Of a stretch of 64,000 bases of DNA, positions 1 through 9,800 are shown piece by piece. Where the stretch lies: the NCBI GenBank assembly GCA_021397845.1, contig CM038038.1, positions 62,366,748 through 62,430,747 on the forward strand. Reading direction: 5' to 3'. Source of the stretch: Areca catechu. Its lineage: Eukaryota > Streptophyta > Magnoliopsida > Arecales > Arecaceae. The notes under the pieces are model-generated. The model did not search any database. It was not told the origin of the DNA and saw only the letters and a list, made by a program, of their open reading frames with translations. Position 1 is the stretch's first letter, and every line of letters begins with the position of its first letter. The position numbers and the translations under genes were made by a program.

Positions 1-3000
1 ACGTTAGTAAAGATTGGAGACAACGTGTGTAAAATAATCATAGATAGTGGGAGCTGTGTGAATGCCATATCCCATAAGGCTGTCAAAACCCTAGGCTTAC
101 ATCTAGTTCCTCACACAAGCCCCTATAAGGTATCATGGATAGATTCTACCTCCATACCCATTAAATACAGATGCCAAGTATAACTCCAGCTTCAATCATA
201 TCAAAATAGAGTGTGGTGTGATGTTGTGCCCATGGGGGTAAGTAGTATCATCCTAGGATGGCCATGGCTTTATGATCATGATGCCACTCTTTATGGACAA
301 ACTAATGCTTGCACGTTTACTTTCCATGGGAAGAAAATCACCATAAACCCCATCCAACCTCAGGAGTTAATTAAGAAAGGATCTAGCTCACTTAAGTAGA
401 AAAAGTCTGGAATTAACTTAATCACTGCAAGAGAGCTAGAGAAGGAGATATCTGAGGGCACTACTATTTGGATGTTAGCTATGAAGGAAGTATCTGATCC
501 TTTTGATAGAGAGTACCCTCAGGAGGTCAAGGGAGTCTTGAATGAATTTAGTGACATATTTCCTGAAGATTTACCTGACCACTTACCACCTCTTAGGGAT
601 GTCCAACATGTAATTGATTTAGTCCCAGGAGCTACCTTGTCCAACCTACCTCATTATAGGATGAACCCAGTTGAACACTTAGAGCTTCAAAGATAGGTAG
701 GTGAGCTTCTTAGAAAAGGGTTTATTAGGGAGAGCCTAAGTCTATGTGCTATACCAGCCCTATTAACCCCTACGAAAGATGGCACGTGGAGAATGTGTAT
801 TGATAGCCATGCCATAAATAAAATCACTGTGAAGTATAGGTTTCCCATCCCCTGCTTGGATGATATGTTGGATATGATGGTAGGAGCCACAATCTTTTCA
901 AAGATAGACCTTATGAATTGCTACCATCAAGTTCGAATTAGACCTGGGGATGAATGGAAAACATCTTTTAAAATGAAAGATGGTCTATATGAGTGGTCTT
1001 CAATGCCTTTTAGGTTATCCAATACCCCTAGCGCTTTCATGAGAATTATGACCCAAGTCCTTAAGATGTTCATTGATAAATTTGTGGTAGTATATTTTGA
1101 TGACATCCAGATTTATAGAAATACCAAGGAAGATTATATAGAACATCTGAAACAAGTTTGCTTGACCTTTAGGAAAGAAAGCCTCTATGCAAATTTAAAG
1201 AAGTGTGATTTCTTAACCCATAGAGTTCTCTTCCTAGGCTTTGTGGTGACCCCTGAAGGTGTAGTAGCTGACCCTAAAAAGGTCAGATCCATTGTTGAAT
1301 GGCTAGTACCCACTAGTATCCATGAAGTTAGAAGTTTTCATGGTCTAGCCACTTTCTACAGAAGATTTATTAGGAGATTTAGCACCAATTACTGACTGTA
1401 TTAGGAAAGGTAGTTTTGAATGGACCAAATCTACAGATAGAGCCTTCCTTGAGATTAAAGCTAAGATGACATAAGCACCCATATTGAGGTTACCCGATTT
1501 TATCAAAGTTTTTGAGGTAGCTTGTGATGCTTCGGGAGTCGGCATAGGAGGAGTTCTGAGCCAAGAGAATCATCCAATAGCCTTTTTCAGTGAGAAACTT
1601 AATGAGACTAAATTAAAGTACTTAACCTATGACAAAGTGTTTTATGCGATAGTACAAGCTCTTAGATACTAGAGACATTATTTACTACCCCAGGAGTTTA
1701 TTTTATATTCTGATCATGAGGGAGGCATTCTGATTTTTGAACTCCCAGAAGAAACTAAACCCTAGGCATGCTAAGTTGGTAGAGTTTATATAGGCCTATA
1801 CCTTTGTACTTAAACACCAAGCTGGAACAGAAAACAAGGTAGCAGATGCCCTTAGCAGACGAGCCTTACTATTGAATACCATTAGCACTAAAGTCATTGG
1901 ATTTGATAGGTTAAAAGATGAATATGTAACCTGTCCAGACTTTAGTGACATTGTCCAATCCTTAGCCCAAGGACCATCTAGTACCTATATTGAATACACC
2001 CTTCAATATGGTTATTTGTTTAAGAACAATAGACTTTGTATTCCTAGAACCTCACTTAGAGAATTCTTAGTTTGGGAAACCTATGCTGGAGGCCTTACTG
2101 GTAATTTTGGAAGAAATAAGACTATCTCAGCCGTAGAGGACCAGTTCTTTTGGCCTAGTTTGAAGAGGGACGTTGCCAATATAGTGTCCAGATGTTGAAC
2201 CTGTGCTGTTGCAAAATAGCAGAAATAAAATACTAGATTATATACCCCTCTACCCGTACCAGACCACCCATGGCAAGACTTAAGCATGGACTTTGTTTTA
2301 GGCCTACCTAAGACCCTAAAGAAGCATGATTCAATATTTGTAGTAGTCGATAGGTTTTCTAAAATGGCCCATTTTATACCATGCTCTCAAACCTTTGACT
2401 CATCTAGAGTAGCCCATCTTTTCCTTGACCAGGTGGTTAGATTACACGGTTTGCCTAAAATAATAGTGTCAGATAGGGATGTCCGCTTTACTAGCTACTT
2501 TTGGAAGACCCTTCGGCACCTATTAGGAACCAAGTTGAGATTTTCTACAGCATACCACCCACAGATTGATGGCCAGACTGAGGTAGTGAACAGAAGATTA
2601 GGAAACCTTCTTAGATGCCTCGAAGGTGAACACACGAAAAATTGGGACCTATTATTACCCCGAGCTGATTTTGTTTACAGTAGTTCTATTAATAGGTCCA
2701 TAGGGAAGAGTCCTTTTGAGGTTGTGCATGGATACAAATCCAATAAACCTCTTGATTTGATCCCCTTACCATCACATGCGCTAGTTATGAGTTAGCTGAG
2801 TCTTTTGCACAGCATGTTAGAGAATTGCATTAAAAAATTAGCCAAAAGATAAACCTAAGTAATGAATTATATAAGAACTTGGCTAATTCTCAAAAAAGAG
2901 CTAAATAATTTTCTACAGCGGATTTTTTGATGATCAGGCTTAGGCCTAAATGGTTCCCACCAGGGACCGTAAAGAAACTTCATGCTCATGGAGCTGGCCC

Positions 3001-3475
3001 ATTTAAGATAATCAAGAGAGTTGGACCCAATGCCTATGTGCTTGAGTTACCACCCAACTTTGGCATTAGTTGCACCTTCAACATCTCAGATCTTGTAGAG
3101 TATAGGGAGCCAGTAGCGATTCCCAGTGAGCCTTTTGGACCTATCCCTTCCCTTGAGAGTGAGTCTGCCCTAGACTGTCCAGCAACCAATTGGCCAAATA
3201 GTGAGAAAAAGATCGAGAGAATCCTGGATGATCAAGCCATTTGTACCCGAAATAGAGGCTATCAGAGGTATTTCGTTCGGTGCCAAGGTCGGCAAGAATC
3301 TGAGGACTCGTGGATCACCCATGAGGATTGGCAGCACCTTAACCCAGACCTACTCAAGCACTACGAGAGCCAAGTTATCCCTCACTCGATGGCATCGAGT
3401 TCGTCCCACCCCGGGAGAATTGGTGGGGGCACCAGGATCAGACACAGATTATTGGGCCCTATTTGGTTTTCCTAG
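1..3475 (+). pseudogene. Gy1 gypsy chromovirus pol remnant, protease to chromodomain
   Basis: Decayed Ty3/gypsy polyprotein that enters from the left edge. Frame 1 opens in the aspartic protease (DSG at 43-51). It continues into reverse transcriptase, with the YFDD catalytic box at 1093-1104. RNase H (VACDASGVGIGG) lies near 1516-1560. The integrase zinc region is near 2080-2200 and the core at 2286-2795 (MDFV, SDRD and QTEVVN carry the three acidic residues). The C-terminal chromodomain is at about 3211-3375. Nonsense codons interrupt it at 181, 397, 694, 1670 and 2196, and the frame shifts near 1385, 1700 and 2800-2930. The usual YLVHW of the chromodomain reads YFVRC. The last 55 bases lie inside the 3' LTR. 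Gag and the 5' LTR must lie left of the window. Family call is firm; the copy is dead. Confidence 0.95.
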
Positions 3476-3661
3476 CCATGTATCAAATTTTGTAATCAAC
3501 TAGAATCGAGTCCTGTAATAAGTTGAGGTTAGTTTATTTGTCTCAACCCTAAACCTACTCCAGTACATTGAGTCCAATATACCAGTATGAGTCTAATATG
3601 AGTTCATATCTTGTACAAGAGATGAGGCTATGCTATTTTGAAGTTCCACCAGACCTCATTC
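3421..3661 (+). repeat. Gy1 3' LTR, first part (split by Gy2)
   Basis: Starts TGGTGGGGGCACCAG directly after the GGGAGAA polypurine stretch that ends Gy1 pol, and matches the start of the Gy7 LTRs at 57930 and 61203. It stops at 3661, where Gy2 is inserted; the LTR resumes at 12526. The last five bases, CATTC (3657-3661), are repeated at 12521-12525. Confidence 0.9.
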
Positions 3662-5252
3662 TGGTGCGGGCATCAGACTCAGAAGAAGACTTCAGAGCTC
3701 CATCTGGATCTCTGATTAACCTTGCCCGAAGAATTAGGGTTTTTGGTTTGTAATAAGAGTTGACTAGATCAACTCAATTTAGCTTGAGTCTACATTACCT
3801 GCATTTTATTTTGTTGAGTCATGTTGACTCAGTAGTGGACTAGGGCTTCAACCTGGGGTGTTACATTTTCTCCCAAGGCCTAGCAAGTGGGCGCCACACT
3901 CCCAGCCATACGCCTGAGTCCAGGGGGCGCCATATCTACATCCAGCAGCCTTTGGTCCCCACGCCATAGATAGCAGCTTCCTTCTCTCATGCGCCAGTTG
4001 AGGAGAAATCCACCAGGAGTCCACAAATCAAGGGGGTGGCCCAAGTCTTTCCCAAAAGAACCAAACTAAGAAAGGGAAGAAATTCTCTTGGAGAGAACTT
4101 CAAGGAGGCGCCCACTACTGCCAAAAATATCCAAAACAAAGATGGGAAGGGCCTTGACTTAGGGAGGAAGAAAAGGAGGAGTCCAAAAGAGTTGATCCAT
4201 GGAAGGAAAGAAATTCTCTTGAAGATCCAAGCAAGGAGGCGCCATCTACCTGCCTTTTATAACCCTAATCAAATTTTTTTGGTACCTTGGCCGACCATAT
4301 GTGTATGGATTATCCTGATTTTTAGATTCCCTCCTTTAGTCCCACATGGGAAGATGTAAAACCCTACTCCCTTGTAAAGCCTTATAAATTAAACCCCTCT
4401 TGTAAGTTTAAATCAATCAGATGAATGAAACCAAATTTTTTTTTTGTGAGCAAACATTGTGTTTTCTCTCTTCCGCACTTGCATCCAGGTGTTGAGCTCC
4501 ATGAGGGAGTAAATCCGGGTTCCCCAGGAACCTTAAGGAGGTGTGAGATCTCCAAAATCCAAACCCTAGGTTAGCCACTCCACTCCCAAACCCTAGCCGC
4601 CATCACCCTTCTCTTTCCACCAAACCCTAGCATATTCCACCTCCCACGGCCTCTCTCCCCAAGTCCAGGCCGACCACCAGCATCCAGCTACAGTCCGGGT
4701 ACTTCAGATCCAAAGCTCTTTTCAGTGGAAGTTGAATCAGCCTTCAAGAGAATCCGGATCTCAGCGACATCAACCTTCAAGTTCTTCGAACTGGTAAATC
4801 CTTCCCTGAGTCTCTAAATCCCTCACTTGTTTTCTTCTTCCCAGATCTTGAGTCCAGGAGAAGCCGACCAAACCACAGACCAGTATTGGAGGATCCATTG
4901 CGAAGATATCCGAATCCGAGGATCCAACAATCTGCTCGAGAGAGTTCTTCCACCCAAATTCTGAGAAGATCACTATCTGGTTAGTAAACCATCTCTCCTC
5001 TCTTTTTCTGTTCTGTTGAAAGTTCAGAGCGAAACCATCGGTTTGGGAGTTTCTCAACCCCCAGTGATCCGTTACTTCTGAACTACTCTGATAATTTAGT
5101 TTCTTCTAAATTGTGCTTTCAATCCTTACCTAGTTTCCTTCAACTTAGTTTAGCTTTACATTGAGTCAAAGCCAATTTCTGAAATAAAAAAAAAAAAAAA
5201 TTAATCCTAAATTTACTTCCGCATACGCTTCTTTGTTCTTTGTTCTACATCA
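3662..5252 (+). repeat. Gy2 5' LTR
   Basis: A 1591-bp LTR that begins TGGTGCGGGCA and ends CTACATCA, immediately followed by the primer binding site. The first 55 or so bases are also coding sequence in the 3' copy. It contains a TATA-type promoter near 4382 and a T-rich tract near 4436. Confidence 0.95.
4382..4412 (+). promoter_or_regulatory. Gy2 5' LTR core promoter
   Basis: TTATAAATT at 4382-4390 is followed by a CCCCTCTTGTAAG block. The same arrangement (TATA, C-rich patch, TTGTAA-like block) recurs in the LTRs of Gy1, Gy4 and Gy7, so this is the probable transcription start region. The 3' LTR copy at about 11648 reads TTAAAAATT, a degraded TATA. Confidence 0.65.
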
Positions 5253-5330
5253 TTTTTGGTATCAGAGCTTCCGTTCTGCATCATTTTTGGTATCAGAGCT
5301 TCCTTTCTGCATCATTTTTGGTATCAGAGC
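5253..5330 (+). other. Gy2 primer binding site, three tandem copies
   Basis: TGGTATCAGAGC, complementary to the 3' end of plant initiator tRNA-Met, occurs at 5257-5268, 5288-5299 and 5319-5330, exactly 31 bases apart. Each later copy is preceded by a repeat of the LTR terminus (TTCTGCATCATTTT). The first copy is in the normal position, five bases after the LTR end. Confidence 0.95.
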
Positions 5331-6199
5331 CCTGTCTAGGGTTTCTGTTTTGATTGCTTGTTTGAGTCTCTCTCTTTTTACTTTGTCTGCTCGAAGTAGA
5401 CTCCCCAGGACGTCCGATCCTAGGAACGAAGCGATGTGCAAACCTCCTCTTCCCATTCCATGGGGTGTTCCTAGGGCGTGTAGGGGATCCGTTGGGTTAT
5501 AACTTCGTAGCAGGAATTGTAAACGGGAAGTGCTCTATTTTTAGCTCGTAATTGCCCTGTTGCAGGAATTATGTCTCACTACAGGTAACTCCAAATTTGG
5601 TGATTTTTGTTTTGCTAAAACCATTATAATTGAAACTAATTTGCATAATTCTCTCATGATTTATTGGTTTCCGTGCAATTTCTGAGAATTAAATTACTGC
5701 AACTCTATTTTTGTGTTCTGCCATCCATTTATTTTTGAGTGTTCATCTCTTAATTCATCTTAAGGGCATTTGAGCATCTAAGATAAGGGGAGGAGTTGAT
5801 AACCTCTCCTTAGCCCAAAACCACCACCCCTTCATTCGAACCTAAGCCTTTAATCTAAAAATTGATTAGACCTAATTTGCCCTAGTGGGCTAGGGACATC
5901 AACAAGTCGGGTCAAGGCTAGTGTTGAGTCAGTTTGTATGGTTACTCTGTGTGTGCTTTGTACTCAGTGTCTAGAACGGTGGTTCAGGGATTCCATCCCG
6001 AAGGGCTTGTGTGCTGGTCCGCCTACCTGGCCAATCTCTGATTGGTGTCTAGGATTGGCATTCAGGGACCTAACACTCCCCTTACACCTGCCTGGCTGAG
6101 TCCTGAGTTACTACAGGCTAGCTTGCCACTCTGATTGGGCACCTAGTTTGGGTTCTAGGTCTAGTTAGCCCATAGTCATTCAGTTGAGTCTCATTTTGT
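5331..6199 (+). other. Gy2 untranslated leader
   Basis: No convincing ORF. Visible structures are a CCCATTCCATGGG stem with downstream TAGGGCGTGTAGGGG (about 5453-5486), a perfect CCCTAG/CTAGGG hairpin at 5880-5895 followed by GACATCAACAAGTCGGGTC, and a CCAAT/ATTGG hairpin at 6031-6045. These recur in other gypsy leaders here. Probable roles are packaging, dimerisation or translation control (inference). Confidence 0.7.
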
Positions 6200-6826
6200 A
6201 TGCTTGATTGCATCATGTCTACCCGGAATGGAGTACCCTACCAACCTGGTCAACCCCAACCTGATTTAGAGGCCATGGTTAGAGCTCTTACTGAGAGTAT
6301 GAACAAATTAAGTCAGGATATGAATGAGAATTTTGTCCAGCTTAGGGATCGAGTTCAAGTACTTGAGGAACCTAGGCATCGGAATTGGGCTCCTGACCCA
6401 GATTTTAATGTGCCTCAACCTCACCCACACCAAGAGCCTAGAAGACCTTTATACCGAGATCCTGAACCTAATCATAGGAGGCCTGACCCAGAACCTGAGG
6501 ATAGAGATGATAGGTTCATTCGGAACATCAAGTTAGATGCACCCACTTTTGAGGGTAGTTTAAATCCTAAGGTGTATTCTGATTGGGAGGGTGAGATGGA
6601 CCAGTACTTTGAGTGGTATGCTATGTCTGAGGAGAGGAAATTCAAGTTTGCCAAGATGAAATTAATACGTCAAGCTAGGTTATACTGGGGGAACATTGAG
6701 CTGACCACTAGAAGACGAAATGTAGAGCCCATAACCACTTGGCAGGGTATGAAAGAAAAGCTTAGAGACAAGTACCTACCCATTTCATACCAGCAAAATC
6801 TGTTAGACCAATGGCAGACTTTGTAA
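6200..6826 (+). CDS. Gy2 Gag, N-terminal part up to in-frame TAA
   Basis: A 208-codon ORF, with the likelier start at 6215, where MSTRNGVPYQ matches the conserved Gag N terminus of the other gypsy copies (M-T/S-T-R-x-G-x-x-Y). A predicted helical segment with many L, M and Q residues (about residues 20-60) precedes a Pro/Arg-rich linker (RRPLYRDPEPNHRRPDPEPE). The capsid-like retrotransposon Gag domain follows (PTFEGSLNPKVYSDWEGEMD through RLYWGNIELTTRRR to YLPISYQQNLLDQWQTL). Gag assembles the cytoplasmic virus-like particle. Translation stops at TAA 6824-6826, in the middle of the capsid domain. The frame continues without a shift into the next ORF, so the two halves were once one protein. 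The Gy5 copy has a sense codon at this place. Confidence 0.9.
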   Translation: MLDCIMSTRNGVPYQPGQPQPDLEAMVRALTESMNKLSQDMNENFVQLRDRVQVLEEPRHRNWAPDPDFNVPQPHPHQEPRRPLYRDPEPNHRRPDPEPEDRDDRFIRNIKLDAPTFEGSLNPKVYSDWEGEMDQYFEWYAMSEERKFKFAKMKLIRQARLYWGNIELTTRRRNVEPITTWQGMKEKLRDKYLPISYQQNLLDQWQTL

Positions 6827-6877
6827 CAAGGGAATCGATCTGTTTTAGACTACATAACCACCTTTGATGAATACCTA

Positions 6878-9800
6878 ATGAGATGTGATGTGAGTGAAGC
6901 CCATGAAGTCACTTTGTTTAGATTTAGGGCTGGGCTTAGGGAAGATATTAAGAGAGAGTTGTTTCTGAGAGAGGTTACTGACCTAGACCAAGCCTATCAG
7001 ATTGCACTGAACACTGAGAAGTTTCAGAGAGGACCCATGCCATCTAGGGTTAGTGCCCCAATCCCAAGAAATGGACCTAGCCAGGTTACCCCTAGCAAGC
7101 CTAATCAGGGTATCCCCACCCCTAGGCCCATGGACAAAGGTAAGGCACCTGACATCCAGAGAACCCCTAGTATCATCTGTTTTAAGTGCCAGAAGCCCGA
7201 TCATATCTCCAATCAGTGCACAGCCATAGCTTGTTTTAAGTGTCATAAGGTAGGTCATGTTTCTAGCCAGTGCCCTCGTAGATCCCTATATATAGAAGAG
7301 GGAGGAGAAGAGAATTTCGAGCCTAATGAGGAGTTTGAAGAAGAAGTTTATGAGGCCGGAATGAATTTGGTTGATGAGTATGAAGGAGAGGAAGAATCCA
7401 CTGAGTCTGACCACTTAGGGGTTGTGAGATGCATCCTGTCCCAGACTAAAGTTCAGGAAGACTGGCGTAGGACTAACATCCTACAGACTTTCCTTAAACT
7501 AGGGGATAAGGTTTGTAAAATCATCATAGATAGTGGGAGCTGTGTAAATGCCATTTCTACTAGCACTGTCAAAATGTTAGGCTTAACCCCAGTCCCCCAC
7601 CCCAACCCCTATAAGGTTTCTTGGGTAGACTCTACCTCTATACCCATCCAGTCTAGATGTCAGGTCCAAATCCAAATGCAATCCTATCAAGAGAAGATTT
7701 GGTGTGATGTCTTGCCCATGGGGGTGAGCAGTATAATTCTTGGAAGACCTTGGTTGTATGATCATGATGCCACCCTCTTAGGAAAATCCAACACCTGTGT
7801 CTTTAGTTTCAATGGGAAGAAAATCACAATCCATTCAGTCCCTCCTAAGGACAAGGTAGCTAAAGGAACCAGTAAGGTCAGAGAAATGAAAACTGGAGTG
7901 AACCTAATTAGTGCCAAGGATCTAGAACAAGAAATTCATAGTGGTTCACCCATTTGGATGCTGACTGCTAAGGAACTTAGGACTCCTACACCCTTAGAGC
8001 CTCCTCAGGAAGTTAAGCCTTTATTAGAAGAATTTGAGGATGTTTTTCCCGAGGATCTGCCAGACCACCTTCCACCTCTTAGGGATATTCAACATTCCAT
8101 AGATTTAGTCCCAGGAGCTACTTTACCCAACTTGCCCCATTATAGGATGAATCCATCGGAGCATAAAGAACTTCAAAAGCAGGTTGGCGAATTATTGAGG
8201 AAGGGGTTCATTAGAGAGAGTCTTAGCCCTTGTGCCGTCCTTGCACTTCTAACCCCGAAGAAGGATGGCACGTGGAGGATGTGTGTTGACAGTCATGCCA
8301 TCAATAAAATCACAATCAAGTATAGATTCCCCATCCCTAGACTAGATGACATGCTTGATATGATGGCCGGTGCCATGGTTTTTTCTAAAATTGATCTCAA
8401 GAGCGGCTATCATCAGGTTAGGATTAGACCAGGGGATGAGTGGAAAACAGCCTTCAAAACTAAGGATGGTCTCTTTGAATGGGTTGTTATGCCTTTTGGG
8501 TTGTCCAATGCCCCTAGTACTTTCATGAGGATTATGACCCAGGTACTTAGAGCTTTCATAGGGAAGTTTGCAGTGGACTATTTTGATGACATCCTGATCT
8601 ATAGTAAGACCCCTGCAGATCACCTAGGCCACCTTAGACAAGTCTGTCAAGTTTTGAGGAATGATAGTCTCTACGATAATCTCAAAAAGTGTGAATTTAT
8701 GACCAGTAGAATTATCTTCCTTGGATTTGTCATAACCCCGGACGGTGTGGCTGCCGATCCTGAAAAGATTAGGTCTATAGTAGAATGGCCAGAGCTGACC
8801 AGTGTGCATGAAGTCAGAAGTTTCCATGGCTTGGCTACCTTCTATAGACGATTCATCAAGGGGTTTAGTACCATAGTTGCTCCTATCACAGACTGCATTA
8901 GGAAGGGAGAATTTCTGTGGACCAAAGCAGCCCATAAAGCCTTCCTAGATCTTAAGGATAGGATGACCCAGGCACCCATTTTAAGACTATCGGACTTTTC
9001 AAAGGTATTTGAGGTTGCCTGTGATGCTTCAGGAGTAGGTATAGGTGGAGTCCTAAGCCAAGAGAACCATCCCGTAGCATTCTTTAGTGAAAAACTTAAT
9101 GATGCTAAGCTTAGGTATTCTACCTATGATAAGGAATTTTACGCGGTAGTGCAAGCTTTGCATTGCTGGAGACATTATTTGCTACCGCAAGAATTTGTGC
9201 TGTTTTCGGACCATGAGGCTCTTAGATTCTTGAATTCTCAGAAGAAGCTTAACCCTAGGCATGCTAAGTGGGTAGAGTATATCCAATCCTATATTTTTGT
9301 TTTGAAGCATAAGGCTGGGTCTGAAAAAAAGGTAGCTGATGCCCTTAGTCGTCGATCTTTGTTGTTGAATTCTGTTAGGGCTGAAGTCATAGGGTTTGAG
9401 CAAATCAAAGAAGAATATGAGTCGTGTCCGGATTTCAAGACTGTATACCAGGATCTAACTCAAGGACCATCTAGTGAACATAAGGATTATTCCCTTTTAG
9501 ATGGCTTTATGTTCTTTAAGAATAGGCTTTGCATCCCTAGAACCTCTCTTAGGGAATTCTTGATTTGGGAAACTCATGCTGGAGGTTTAGCTGACCATTT
9601 CGGAAAAGATAAGACCACCCTGGCTATTGAAGACCATTTTTTCTGTCCTAGCTTAAAAAGAGATGTAGCACACATTATGGCTAGGTGTCGGACCTGCGCT
9701 ATTGCCAAACAGCGAAAACAGAACACCGGCCTTTATACCCCACTCCCTGTCCCAGATCGTCCTTGGCAAGATGTGAGCATGGACTTTGTGTTAGGTTTGC

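Noticed and set aside
5250..5330. Three evenly spaced 31-bp repeats as a CRISPR-like array
   Set aside because: They are an exact tandem duplication of the LTR end and primer binding site, with no spacers, in a plant retroelement.
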